From the NCBI RefSeq assembly GCF_900089585.1, contig NZ_FLRH01000003.1:3362501-3426500 (forward strand): a stretch of DNA of 64,000 nt. Reading direction: 5' to 3'. Positions 16,062 through 25,154 of the stretch are shown here, piece after piece. The position numbers were made by a program, and so were the translations under genes. Source of the stretch: Micromonospora sediminicola. GTDB taxonomy: Bacteria > Actinomycetota > Actinomycetes > Mycobacteriales > Micromonosporaceae. The notes under the pieces are model-generated. The model searched no databases and was not told the DNA's origin. It saw only the letters and a list, made by a program, of their open reading frames with translations. How positions within the stretch are numbered: the stretch's first letter is position 1; each line of letters opens with the position of its first letter.

Positions 16062-17696
16062 TCAGTTCCGGCCGCGTTCGGCGCGGTAGCGGCGGATCAG
16101 TTCGGCGGTGGAGGTGTCCACGTCGGCCAGGTCCGGGTCGGGGCCGGTCAGCTTCGGCGCGAGCTGGTTGGCCATGACCTTGCCCAACTCCACGCCCCAC
16201 TGGTCGAAGGCGTTGATGTCCCAGACCGCGGCCTCGGTGAAGACGATGTGCTCGTAGAGCGCGATCAGCTGGCCCAGCGTCGCCGGGGTGAGCTTCGGCG
16301 CCAGGATCGAGGTGGTCGGGTGGTTGCCCGCCATCACCCGGTGCGGCACCACCTCGGGCGCGGTGCCCTCCGCCTCCACCTGCTCGCGGGTCCGCCCGAA
16401 GGCCAGCGCGGCGGTCTGGGCGAAGAAGTTCGACATGAACAGGTCGTGCATGTCGCCCAGGTCGTGGTTGGGCCGGCTGAACGCGATGAAGTCCGCCGGG
16501 ATCAACCGGGTGCCCTGGTGGATGAGCTGGTAGAACGCGTGCTGCCCGTTGGTCCCGGGCTCACCCCAGAAGATCTCCCCGGTCGGGTAGGTGACCGGGG
16601 AGCCGTCGACGCGTACCGACTTGCCGTTGCTCTCCATGGTGAGCTGCTGCAGGTACGCCGGGAACCGGTGCAGGTACTGCGCGTACGGCAGCACGGCGTG
16701 GGTCTCCGCGCCGAGGAAGTCGGTGTACCAGACGTTGAGCAGCCCGAGCAGCGCCGGCACGTTGCGCTCGACCGGGGCAGACCGGAAGTGCTCGTCGACC
16801 GCGTGGTAGCCGGCCAGCATCTCCCGGAACCGGTCCGGCCCGATCGCCAGCATCACCGACAGGCCGACCGCCGAGGGCAGCGAGTAGCGCCCGCCCACCC
16901 AGTCCCAGAAGCCGAACATGTTCTCCGGGTCGATGCCGAAGTCGCGGACCCGCTGCTCGTTGGTGCTCACCGCGACGAAGTGCCGGGCCACCGCGTCGTC
17001 GTCGGCGTCCAGCCCGGCGAGCAGCCAGCGGCGCGCCTGGTCGGCGTTGGCCAGCGTCTCCTGGGTCGAGAACGTCTTCGACACCACCACGAACAGGGTG
17101 GTCGCGGGGTCCAGGTCGGCGGTCTTGTCGTGGATGTCGGTCGGGTCGATGTTGGACACGAACCGGCAGCTGATCCCCGCGTCCCGGTACGCCTTGAGCG
17201 CCTCGTACGCCATCACCGGGCCCAGGTCAGACCCACCGATGCCGATGTTCACCACGGTGGTGATCCGCTCGCCGGTGTGGCCGCGCCACGAGCCGGAGCG
17301 CACCCGCTGCGCGAAGGCGGACATCCGGTCCAGCACGGCGTGCACGTCGGCGACGACGTCCTGGCCGTCCACGGTGAGCGAGGCGTCGCGGGGCAGGCGC
17401 AGCGCGGTGTGCAGCACGGCCCGGTCCTCGGTGACGTTGATGTGCCGCCCGGCGAACATGGCCGCGATCTTGTCGGCCAGGCCGACCCGCTCGGCGAGCG
17501 CGCCGAGCAACGCGACCGTCTCGTCGGTGACCAGGTTCTTGCTGTAGTCCACGTGCAGGTCGGCGACCTCACCGGTGAGCCGTTCGCCCCGCTGCCCGTC
17601 GGCGGCGAAGAGGTCGCGCAGGTGCGTGCCGCGCATCGCCTCGGCGTGCTTGCGCAGCGCCTGCCATTCGTCCGTGGTGGTGACGTCCACAGCCAT
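16062..17696 (-). CDS. pgi: Glucose-6-phosphate isomerase
   Basis: 544-aa phosphoglucose isomerase interconverting glucose-6-phosphate and fructose-6-phosphate in glycolysis/gluconeogenesis. Sugar-phosphate isomerase signatures are clear: [46 protein letters not shown] and the active-site segment [18 protein letters not shown]; length is typical of the bacterial long form. ATG at 17696 follows GAAGGAGAA. Monocistronic, ended by a strong hairpin; divergent from an ABC exporter. Confidence 0.97.
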   Translation of the reverse strand: MAVDVTTTDEWQALRKHAEAMRGTHLRDLFAADGQRGERLTGEVADLHVDYSKNLVTDETVALLGALAERVGLADKIAAMFAGRHINVTEDRAVLHTALRLPRDASLTVDGQDVVADVHAVLDRMSAFAQRVRSGSWRGHTGERITTVVNIGIGGSDLGPVMAYEALKAYRDAGISCRFVSNIDPTDIHDKTADLDPATTLFVVVSKTFSTQETLANADQARRWLLAGLDADDDAVARHFVAVSTNEQRVRDFGIDPENMFGFWDWVGGRYSLPSAVGLSVMLAIGPDRFREMLAGYHAVDEHFRSAPVERNVPALLGLLNVWYTDFLGAETHAVLPYAQYLHRFPAYLQQLTMESNGKSVRVDGSPVTYPTGEIFWGEPGTNGQHAFYQLIHQGTRLIPADFIAFSRPNHDLGDMHDLFMSNFFAQTAALAFGRTREQVEAEGTAPEVVPHRVMAGNHPTTSILAPKLTPATLGQLIALYEHIVFTEAAVWDINAFDQWGVELGKVMANQLAPKLTGPDPDLADVDTSTAELIRRYRAERGRN

Positions 17697-17933
17697 CGGG
17701 TCGATCTTCTCCTTCGCGACGGGGCGGTCGGCGGGCCCGCGCCCGCGACCCCACCAGCCTGCCACCCGGGGCCGGTACGCGCGACGCGACGCGACATCGC
17801 CCACCCTGTGGGCTCACGCCGGGCGGGGTGGGACACACCGTTGCGACACCTGTTCGACACGCCGAACACGGGGAGACATCGAGCGGTAGCTCACCGTAAG
17901 CTCCCTCTGGCTGGCCGTGCGGAGGAGGCGTGT

Positions 17934-19889
17934 ATGGCAACGGTGATCGGCCCCCGGCCCCCGTCCGACGGGGACGCGCCGGCGGAGGACGCGGCGGCCG
18001 GGGAGTCTCCGCTGCCGGAGCTGGCCGACGGGCACTGGATGAACCGGGCCACCGAGTTCGCGCACACCAGCTTCTGGGCGGTGGCCCGCCGGCTGCCCGC
18101 GCTCGTCCGCGAGGCCGTCGGCCTCGCCTGGGCGACCAGCCGCCGGGACACCGCCGCCTCGATCGGGCTCAACATCGCCGCCGGCGTGCTCACCACGTGC
18201 GGCCTGCTCGCCACCACCGGCGTGCTGCGGCAGCTCTTCGCCGCCGGCCCCACGCCCGACCGGATCCGCGCGGCCCTGCCGGCGCTCCTGCTCGCGGCCG
18301 CCGCCGTGACCGGCCGGGGCGCGTTGACCGTGGCCGCGGGCTGGGCCCAGGCCCGGCTCATCCCGCAGATCAACTACCAGGTGGAGCTGCGGCTCTTCGA
18401 GGCGACCACCGCCGTCGAGCTGGCCGCCTTCGACGACGCGGGCTTCGCCGAGGAGATGGACCGCGCCCGCGACCGGGGCATGGCCGAGGCGGCGTCGATC
18501 GTGGACCACACGGTCAACCTGGTGACCGGGGTGGTGGGCGTGCTGGCCACCGCCGCCGCGGTCACCGTCATCCAGCCGGTGCTGTTGCCCTGCCTGCTGC
18601 TCGCCGCGGTGCCCGAGGCGGTCACCGCGGTCAAGCTGGCCCGCCGGCAGTACCTCGCGATCCTGGCCTGGATCACCCGGCGTCGCCGGATGTTCATGCT
18701 GGCCCGGCTGATGGCCGACCGGCACACCGCCGCCGAGATCCGGGCCTACCAGATGCGCGACTTCCTGCTCGCCGAATACCACCGGATGATGACCGTGGAG
18801 ACCCAGGCCCAGCTGCGGCTAGCCCGCTCGCAGACCGTCACCCGCGCGATGGGCCTGTCGGTGACCGGCGTCGCCGCGTTCGCCGTCTACGCGGTGCTCG
18901 GCGGGCTGCTGCTCACCGGCGTGGTGGCGCTGGCCGCGGCGGCCACCGCGCTGCTCGCCCTCCAGTCCGCCCGCAGCAGCCTGCGCACCGCCGTCTTCGC
19001 CACCAACTCGCTCTACGAGGACGCCCTCTACTACCAGGACTACCGGGACTTCCTCGACCGGGCCGGGCGGCGGATACCGACCGGGGGGCAGCAGGCGGTC
19101 GACGGGTTCGAGCGCATCGACCTCGACCGGGTCAGCCTGCGCTACCCGGACACCGACGGCGCCGCCGTCGACGAGGTCAGCCTCACCATCCGGCGCGGCG
19201 AGGTGGTCGCGTTGGTGGGGGAGAACGGGTCCGGCAAGACCACGCTGGCGAAGCTGATCGCCGGGCTCTACCGACCCACCGGCGGCGCGATCCGCTGGGA
19301 CGGGGTGGACGCCGCCGAGCTGGACCCGCGCCAGGTCGCCGCCCAGGTGGCGGTGATGAGCCAGGACTGGTGGAAGTTCCCGTTCACCGCCCGGCAGAAC
19401 ATCCGGGTCGGCCGGCACGACCGGGCCGACGGCCCCGGCCCGAGCGTCGAGTCCGCCGCCCGGGAGGCCGCCGCGCACGACATGATCAGCGAACTGCCCT
19501 TCGGGTACGACACGCTGCTGGACCGGCAGTTCAAGGACGGGCAGGACCTGTCCGGCGGGCAGTGGCAGCGACTGGTGGCCGCCCGGGGCCTCTACCGCGA
19601 CGCCCGACTGCTGATCTGCGACGAACCCTCCGCCGCGCTGGACGCGCGGGCCGAGCACGCGCTCTTCCAACACCTGCGGCGGCGTCCGGACCGGGCCGTC
19701 GTCCTGATCACCCACCGGTTGGCCAACGTCCGGCACGCCGACCAGATCTTCGTCCTGGACCACGGCCGGCTCGTGCAGCACGGCGACCACGACGCGCTGA
19801 TGGCGCAGGCCGGGCCCTACCGGGAGCTGTTCGAACTCCAGGCGGCCGGCTACCTGGCCGGCGCCGGGGAGGCCGCCGCCGACCGTTGA
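17934..19889 (+). CDS. ABC exporter with fused membrane and ATPase domains
   Basis: 651-aa half-transporter. Residues about 80-360 form the six-helix export domain; residues about 400-640 form the ATPase with Walker A VGENGSGKTT, signature QDLSGGQWQRLVAARGL, Walker B LLICDEPSAALDA and the switch His in LITHRLANVRHADQIF. The sequence resembles actinomycete exporters often placed with peptide or natural-product loci, but no precursor or biosynthetic gene is adjacent. GGAGGAGGCGTGT precedes the ATG. It would act as a homodimer; substrate unknown. Divergent from pgi with about 240 bp between. Confidence 0.9.
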   Translation: MATVIGPRPPSDGDAPAEDAAAGESPLPELADGHWMNRATEFAHTSFWAVARRLPALVREAVGLAWATSRRDTAASIGLNIAAGVLTTCGLLATTGVLRQLFAAGPTPDRIRAALPALLLAAAAVTGRGALTVAAGWAQARLIPQINYQVELRLFEATTAVELAAFDDAGFAEEMDRARDRGMAEAASIVDHTVNLVTGVVGVLATAAAVTVIQPVLLPCLLLAAVPEAVTAVKLARRQYLAILAWITRRRRMFMLARLMADRHTAAEIRAYQMRDFLLAEYHRMMTVETQAQLRLARSQTVTRAMGLSVTGVAAFAVYAVLGGLLLTGVVALAAAATALLALQSARSSLRTAVFATNSLYEDALYYQDYRDFLDRAGRRIPTGGQQAVDGFERIDLDRVSLRYPDTDGAAVDEVSLTIRRGEVVALVGENGSGKTTLAKLIAGLYRPTGGAIRWDGVDAAELDPRQVAAQVAVMSQDWWKFPFTARQNIRVGRHDRADGPGPSVESAAREAAAHDMISELPFGYDTLLDRQFKDGQDLSGGQWQRLVAARGLYRDARLLICDEPSAALDARAEHALFQHLRRRPDRAVVLITHRLANVRHADQIFVLDHGRLVQHGDHDALMAQAGPYRELFELQAAGYLAGAGEAAADR

Positions 19890-19969
19890 CCTCCAGCGCA
19901 CTCGAACTCCTACGGTGACCGGACCGGCCGCCGCCCGGTCAGCGCGGCGTCACCCACCATGGAGTCCAC

Positions 19970-21019
19970 ATGCGCTATCGCGTCCTCGGCGGCACCGGCA
20001 TCGAGGTCAGCGTCCACTGCCTCGGCACGATGATGTTCGGCGCCGTCGGCAACCCCGACCACGACGACTGCGCCCGCATCGTGCACGCCGCGCTCGACCG
20101 CGGCGTCAACATGGTGGACACCGCCGACATGTACTCGGCGGGCGAGTCGGAGGTGATCGTCGGCAAGGCCCTGCGGGGCCGGCGCGACGACGTGGTGCTC
20201 GCCACGAAGGTGCACTTCCCGATGGGCGAGGGACCCAACCGGGGCGGCAACTCACGCCGGTGGATCGTCCGCGCCGTCGAGGACAGCCTGCGCCGGCTGG
20301 GCACCGACTGGATCGACCTCTACCAGGTGCACCGACCCGATCACACCACCGACGTCGAGGAGACGCTCGCCGCGCTCAGCGACCTGGTCCGGGCCGGCAA
20401 GATCCGGGCGTTCGGCTGCTCGACGTTCCCGGCGGAGGAGATCGTCGAGGCGCAGCACGTCGCCGAACGGCGCGCGCTCGGCCGGTTCCGCACCGAGCAG
20501 CCGCCGTACTCGATCCTGGCCCGGGGGATCGAGGCGTCGGTGCTGCCGGTGTGCCTCCGCCACCGGATGGGCGTGCTGGTGTGGAGCCCACTGGCCTCCG
20601 GCTTCCTGTCCGGCCGGTACCGACAGGGCCAGCCGGTGGACCTCACCTCGGGCCGCCCGGCGCGGACCCCGGCCCGGTTCGACCCGGCGCTGCCCGGCAA
20701 CGCCGCCAAGTACGCCGCCGTCGAGCACCTCGTCGCGCTCGCCGACGAGGTGGGCTGCACGCTGCCGCAGCTCGCCGTGGCGTTCACCGCGGCGCACCCC
20801 GCGGTCACCTCGACCATCATCGGGCCGCGCACCATGGACCAGCTGGACGCGCTGCTCGCGGGGGCGGCGCTGACGCTCGACGACACGGTGCTCGACCGGA
20901 TCGACGAGATCGTCCCGCCCGGGGTGAACCTCTACCAGCCCGACGGCGTCTGGTCCCCGCCCGCGCTGACCGACCCGTCCCGACGTCGCCGCCCGATGCC
21001 GGAGCGCGCCGCCGCCTGA
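19970..21019 (+). CDS. Aldo/keto reductase
   Basis: 349-aa TIM-barrel NADPH-dependent oxidoreductase. The catalytic tetrad is visible: Asp and Tyr in MVDTADMYSAGESE, Lys in VLATKVHF and His in DLYQVHRPD. The cofactor-binding end (TSTIIGPRTMDQLDALL) matches the AKR11/12-like group. Reduces an aldehyde or ketone; substrate unknown. The C-terminal 20 residues are Pro/Arg-rich. It stands alone after the ABC exporter with an 80-bp gap. Confidence 0.92.
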   Translation: MRYRVLGGTGIEVSVHCLGTMMFGAVGNPDHDDCARIVHAALDRGVNMVDTADMYSAGESEVIVGKALRGRRDDVVLATKVHFPMGEGPNRGGNSRRWIVRAVEDSLRRLGTDWIDLYQVHRPDHTTDVEETLAALSDLVRAGKIRAFGCSTFPAEEIVEAQHVAERRALGRFRTEQPPYSILARGIEASVLPVCLRHRMGVLVWSPLASGFLSGRYRQGQPVDLTSGRPARTPARFDPALPGNAAKYAAVEHLVALADEVGCTLPQLAVAFTAAHPAVTSTIIGPRTMDQLDALLAGAALTLDDTVLDRIDEIVPPGVNLYQPDGVWSPPALTDPSRRRRPMPERAAA

Positions 21020-21376
21020 CGGCCCCCAGCGCTGCCTACGCGGAGGGTGCCGCAGCCTGGCCGCTCATCGGCCCGTCCCACCCGGTCGCTCCGCTGGCCG
21101 AGGACCAGCCCTTCGCCAGCGCCCCACCCCATCACCGGTCCCCGCACAACCCGCGCGCGCTGACGTCTCCGCCTCCGCGCGTAGATCTTGGTAGCGAACG
21201 GCCCCCATAGGGGCCCTTTCCTACCAAGATCTTCGCGATTCCTGTGTGGTGGGAGGCGGTTCCTGGAATGCGGGAGCGGAGTCGGCCGGTGCGTGGTTGA
21301 ACGGCGCGGTGTCGAGCGGGGGCGGTGAAGGGGTGGGTGGTTGCTGGGGAGAGCGGGCTGGGGCAGGATCGCCGGA
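21020..21376. other. Intergenic region containing a GATCTTG inverted repeat
   Basis: 357 bp between co-directional genes. Apart from the inverted repeat at 21183-21232 I see no gene. The stretch from 21233 up to the lipoprotein start presumably carries its promoter. Confidence 0.5.
21183..21232. repeat. Intergenic inverted repeat A (GATCTTG family)
   Basis: Perfect 12-bp arms AGATCTTGGTAG and CTACCAAGATCT, with a nested 6-bp stem GGCCCC-CATA-GGGGCC. Shares the GATCTTG/CAAGATC ends with repeats B (31526-31600) and C (45363-45433). Could act as a terminator for the aldo/keto reductase or be a small dispersed repeat. Confidence 0.8.
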
Positions 21377-22513
21377 ATGCTCCGCCTCCGCCCTCGCCGC
21401 GCCGCTGTCGTCGCCGTGCTGGCCCTGCTCACCGCCGGGTGCTCCACCTCCGGCGCCGATCCCGACGCGTCGGGACCCGGCACCAGCGCATCCGGCAGCA
21501 ACTCGTCCAGCACCGACGCATCCGGCGCCGGCGCACCGGGCGCGGCGAGAGGCGGCGCCACCATCGCGCCCGGTACCGCTGGCACGACGTCGGTGGCGCC
21601 GTCACCGGCCGCGCGTACCGGGATCGGGGCCCGGCCGAGCGCGTCGGCCGGGCCGTGCGCGGTCTTCCCGGCCGACAACGTCTGGCACGCCGACGTGACC
21701 CGGCTGCCGGTGCACGCCCGGTCGGCCGCAATGGTCGGCGCTATCGGCGCCGACGCCGCCGTGCACGCCGACTTCGGCTCCGGGACGTGGGAGGGCGCGC
21801 CGATCGGCATCCCGGTCACCGTCGTCCCGGCCGGGCAACGGCGGGTGCCGGTCACGTTCGGGTACGCCGACGAGAGCGACAGCGGGCCGTACCCGATCCC
21901 GCCCGACGCGAAGGTGGAGGGCGGCCCGTCCGGCACCGGCGACCGGCACGTGATCGTCTGGGACCGCGGCGCCTGCCGGGCGTACGAGCTGTTCGACGCG
22001 CACCGCTCCGGGGCCGGGTGGCGGGCCGGCTCGGGCGCGGTGTTCGACCTGCGGTCCAACCGGATGCGCCGGGCCGGCTGGACCTCCGCCGACGCGGCCG
22101 GGCTGTCCGTGCTGGCCGGGCTGGTGCGCTACGACGAGGTGGCGGCCGGTCGGATCGACCACGCGATCCGGGTGACCGTGCCGCGTACCCGCACCGGCTG
22201 GACGTGGCCGGCCAGCCACTCCGCCTCGTCGGCCACCGACCCGGCGCTGCCGCAGCTCGGCCAGCGGCTGCGGCTCAAGCGTTCGGTCGACCTGTCCGGG
22301 TTGCCCCGGCAGGCCCGGATCGTGGCCGAGGCGATGCGTCGCCACGGACTGATCGTGGCCGACCACGGCTCCGCCTGGTACATCTCCGGAGCCCCGGACC
22401 CGCGCTGGGACAACGACGCCCTGCACGCGCTGGACCGCCTGCGCGGCGGCGACTTCGAGGTGGTGGACGCCGCCGGCCTGATGGTCGCCCCGACGTCGGC
22501 CGCCACCCGCTGA
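21377..22513 (+). CDS. Putative secreted lipoprotein of unknown function
   Basis: 378-aa exported protein: basic start MLRLRPRRAAVV, hydrophobic segment and lipobox LLTAGC, so lipid-anchored at Cys22. Residues about 25-90 are a Ser/Gly/Ala-rich linker; the compact domain from about 95 begins CAVFPADNVWHADVTRLPV and contains WEGAPIGIPVTVV, VIVWDRGACRAYELFDA, GLVRYDEVAAGRIDHAIRVTV and GLIVADHGSAWYISGAPD. I have seen this domain in hypothetical secreted proteins of several phyla but know no assigned function. ATG 21377 chosen over a GTG 36 bp upstream because it places the signal peptide correctly. Confidence 0.75.
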   Translation: MLRLRPRRAAVVAVLALLTAGCSTSGADPDASGPGTSASGSNSSSTDASGAGAPGAARGGATIAPGTAGTTSVAPSPAARTGIGARPSASAGPCAVFPADNVWHADVTRLPVHARSAAMVGAIGADAAVHADFGSGTWEGAPIGIPVTVVPAGQRRVPVTFGYADESDSGPYPIPPDAKVEGGPSGTGDRHVIVWDRGACRAYELFDAHRSGAGWRAGSGAVFDLRSNRMRRAGWTSADAAGLSVLAGLVRYDEVAAGRIDHAIRVTVPRTRTGWTWPASHSASSATDPALPQLGQRLRLKRSVDLSGLPRQARIVAEAMRRHGLIVADHGSAWYISGAPDPRWDNDALHALDRLRGGDFEVVDAAGLMVAPTSAATR

Positions 22514-22617
22514 GCGGAACGTCGACCACCGAGCCCGCCCCCGGCTGGGCGCGCTGGTCGGCCCGTCGCCGGATGAACCCGGTCGACGCGGCCGGGCCGG
22601 GCGCCCACACTGTCCGG

Positions 22618-23166
22618 ATGGAACATCGTGACCTGGTCCGGGTGAGCAAACGCATGTCGCTGGCGCTGCGCCACCGCCCCGACCGGTTCCAGCTGACGCT
22701 CGACCGGGCCGGCTGGACGCCGGTCGCCGACCTGCTCGCCGCGCTGCGGATCAGCCGCGCCGACCTCGACGCCGTGGTGGCCGGAAACGACAAGCAGCGT
22801 TTCGCCGTCGAGGCCGGCCCGGACGGCGCCGACCGTATCCGGGCCAACCAGGGGCACTCCGTCCCGGTCGACCTCGGCCTGACCCCGGCGACGCCGCCGG
22901 GCCGACTCTTCCACGGCACCGCCGAGGACGTGCTGCCCGCCATCCGGGCCGAGGGGCTGCGCCGGGGGCGCCGGCACCACGTACACCTGTCGCCGGACGT
23001 GGCGACGGCCCGGCGGGTCGGCGCGCGCCGGGGCGGCGCGGTGGCCGTGCTCGCGGTCGACGCCGCAACCATGGCCGCGCACGGCTACCTGTTCTACCGC
23101 TCCGCGAACGGGGTGTGGCTCACCGACACCGTGCCGCCCGGCTACCTGACGGTCAGCATGCCGTGA
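22618..23166 (+). CDS. kptA: RNA 2'-phosphotransferase
   Basis: 182-aa KptA/Tpt1-family enzyme, which removes an internal RNA 2'-phosphate by NAD+-dependent ADP-ribosyl transfer. The N-terminal winged-helix lobe starts VRVSKRMSLALRHRPD; RANQGHSVPVDLGL, LFHGTAEDVLPAIRAEGL and HHVHLSPDVATARRVGARR carry the conserved Arg/His residues of the NAD and RNA sites. Bacteria lack the fungal-type tRNA splicing that makes its known substrate, so its physiological role is uncertain. Its 3' end overlaps the convergent sulfite oxidase-like gene by 14 bp. Confidence 0.92.
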   Translation: MEHRDLVRVSKRMSLALRHRPDRFQLTLDRAGWTPVADLLAALRISRADLDAVVAGNDKQRFAVEAGPDGADRIRANQGHSVPVDLGLTPATPPGRLFHGTAEDVLPAIRAEGLRRGRRHHVHLSPDVATARRVGARRGGAVAVLAVDAATMAAHGYLFYRSANGVWLTDTVPPGYLTVSMP

Positions 23167-24436
23167 CCGGGTGCGCCACCACGGCGTCGAACAGGTACGC
23201 GAGGTCGTTCGGGGCGGCCCGGTCGGGCTGACCGGCGCCGGTGCGGTCGGTGGCGCGGGCGCGCAGCACGTGCCGGCCGGCAGCCGGTGGACGCCAGCGC
23301 GCGGTCCAGCGCTGCCAGGGGCCGCCCCGGTCGGTCGCGACCAGGTCGGCCGGTCGCCACCCGTCGCCGGTGTCCACCTCGACGCGCTCGATCGGGCCGT
23401 TGCCGGACCAGGACCGGCCGTGCAGCAGCACGTCCTCGCCGGCCGGGACGCGGGCGTCCCACGCCAGCTCGAACGCGCTCTTCACCGGCTGCGCGCCGAG
23501 CACCGTGCCGTCGGCCGGGTGCCCGGGGCCGAACAGCCGGTAGAACTGGGTGTTCCACGGTGAGAACAGGGGAGTGGTGGAAACCTCGACCGGTCCCACC
23601 CACTTGATCGAGGAGATGCCGATCCAGCCGGGCACCACCACCCGCACCGGGAAACCGTGGTCGGCCGGCAGCGGCTCACCGTTCATCTCGTACGCCAGCA
23701 GCACGTCGTCGAGGGCCTTGGCCACCGGCAGCGGGCGGCGCACCGGTCCGAGGTCGACCCCGCCGGTCACGTAGTGCGGATCGAGGCCCTCGGGCATCAC
23801 GTCGACCGCCTCGTCGCGCAGCCCGGCCAGGCGCAGCACCGTGCCCAGCCGCACGCCGCGCCAGCGGGCCACGCCGACGCCGCCCAGCCCCCAGGCCACG
23901 CCGGGGGTCGGTTGGTCCTGCTGCTCGGCGAAGAACCGCCGCCCGTTGCCGGCGCACTCCAGCAGCGCGGGGCGCTCCTCGGCGGGCAGCCGGCGCAGGT
24001 CGTCGAGGCCGAACTCGACCGGGGCGTCGCGGGTGGGCGCGCCGCGCAGGCCGTCGCCGAACAGGCGCAGCCGCCAGGTCGTCGGGTCGAGGTGGGGGGT
24101 GACGGTGTGGTTGCGGACGAAGAAGCGGTCGTTGGGCACCACGTACCCCTGGCCGGCCATCGCCGACCAGCGCATCTCGGCGTTGGTGTCCAGCGGGCGC
24201 AGCAGCGCCGCCGGCAGCGGCTTGGCGATCGGCGTACCCGGGTCGACGCCGACCGGGGCCGGCGCCACCGCGACCGGCTCGCGCTCCGCGGCGGCGGCGG
24301 TCACCGCGGCCATGGCGGCACCCAGCTCCAGCAGCCGCGCGCGGTCGACGCCCGCGCCGTGCGCCTGCCCGGCGAGCCACTGCCGGCTCCGTTCGGCGTC
24401 GTGGACGGCTTCGGCGGGTGACGGGGAACGGCTCAC
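23153..24436 (-). CDS. Sulfite oxidase-type molybdopterin oxidoreductase
   Basis: 427-aa protein with the sulfite oxidase fold. The molybdopterin domain has YVVPNDRFFVRNHTVTP, the putative Mo-ligand Cys in RPALLECAGNGRR, and VRVVVPGWIGISSIKWVGPVEV; a C-terminal dimerisation domain follows (FELAWDARVPAGEDVLLHG...IERVEVDTGDGW). There is no signal peptide or haem domain, so it is probably cytoplasmic. It should oxidise sulfite to sulfate, suited to the SsuD reaction encoded nearby. GTG start with GGAGG upstream. An operator-like CCTA-N9-TAGG motif lies 33 bp before it. Confidence 0.88.
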   Translation of the reverse strand: MSRSPSPAEAVHDAERSRQWLAGQAHGAGVDRARLLELGAAMAAVTAAAAEREPVAVAPAPVGVDPGTPIAKPLPAALLRPLDTNAEMRWSAMAGQGYVVPNDRFFVRNHTVTPHLDPTTWRLRLFGDGLRGAPTRDAPVEFGLDDLRRLPAEERPALLECAGNGRRFFAEQQDQPTPGVAWGLGGVGVARWRGVRLGTVLRLAGLRDEAVDVMPEGLDPHYVTGGVDLGPVRRPLPVAKALDDVLLAYEMNGEPLPADHGFPVRVVVPGWIGISSIKWVGPVEVSTTPLFSPWNTQFYRLFGPGHPADGTVLGAQPVKSAFELAWDARVPAGEDVLLHGRSWSGNGPIERVEVDTGDGWRPADLVATDRGGPWQRWTARWRPPAAGRHVLRARATDRTGAGQPDRAAPNDLAYLFDAVVAHPVTAC

Positions 24437-24468
24437 GGGTGACCTCCGGGCTGGGCGACGCTGCCTTT

Positions 24469-24485
24469 CCTATTCAATCAGTAGG
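24469..24485. promoter_or_regulatory. CCTA-N9-TAGG motif, copy 1
   Basis: CCTATTCAATCAGTAGG lies in the AT-richer patch just upstream of the sulfite oxidase start. Read in reverse complement it matches the copy at 29124-29140 at 11 of 17 positions (CCTAC..A....ATAGG). A shared regulator of the organosulfur genes is inferred. Confidence 0.5.
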
Positions 24486-24515
24486 ACTTTGCGTCGATCC
24501 AGCCCAGGTGTCGGC

Positions 24516-25154
24516 TCAGGTCGCGCCGATCAGCGTCACCACGCCGGCCGCCACCAGCACACCCGCCCAGAGCCGGTCGACGTTGAACCAGGCGCGGCGC
24601 AGCACGCCGACGCCGAGCACCTCGTACACCAGCAGCGCGACGGCGAGCGCGACGCCGAGCATGGCGCCGGTGTGCACGGCCGCGGCGGCCAGCCCGGTCA
24701 GCGCGCCGGCCGGCGCGGCGGACAGGTGCCCGGCGTGCGGGCCCGCGCCGACCGCCGGCTCCGCCAGCAGCACCGGCAGCAGCATCAGGCCGGCGCCGTG
24801 CGCGGCGGACATCAGGAACGACCAGGCGGTGAGCTGGGCGGCCGACAGCCGCATGCCGGCCCACCGGAAGTGCCGGTCCGACAGCAGCCGCCACATCCCG
24901 AACCCGACCAGCAGCACTCCGCCGGTCACCGCGACCGCCGTGCCGGCCGTCACCGAGCGGGTGGCGCTGACCAGCGCGGCGACCACCGCCACCGACGCCA
25001 GGTGCCCGGCCGCGATCGGTGGCAGGGCCGCGAGCAGCGCGGCCCGGCGCCGCTCCTGAAGGCCCCGGGCGACCGCGAACAGCCATCCCATCGCCGGGTT
25101 CAGGCCGTGGAACGCGCCGAGACCGGCCAGCGCCGCCCAGGTCGCGCCGGTCAC
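24516..25154 (-). CDS. Membrane protein paired with SBP56/methanethiol oxidase-like gene
   Basis: 212-aa integral membrane protein with about six helices. It opens with GLGAFHGLNPAMGWLFAVARGL (residues about 10-31) and has a second conserved-looking histidine segment SAAHGAGLMLLPVL and later AAVHTGAMLGVALA. The arrangement recalls HupE/UreJ, NicO or TauE-like small metal or sulfur-compound transporters, but none of their diagnostic motifs is complete. GTG overlaps the stop of the SBP56 gene by 4 bp, so the two are translated together. The histidines suggest metal handling, possibly copper for the partner; function unknown. Confidence 0.7.
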   Translation of the reverse strand: MTGATWAALAGLGAFHGLNPAMGWLFAVARGLQERRRAALLAALPPIAAGHLASVAVVAALVSATRSVTAGTAVAVTGGVLLVGFGMWRLLSDRHFRWAGMRLSAAQLTAWSFLMSAAHGAGLMLLPVLLAEPAVGAGPHAGHLSAAPAGALTGLAAAAVHTGAMLGVALAVALLVYEVLGVGVLRRAWFNVDRLWAGVLVAAGVVTLIGAT

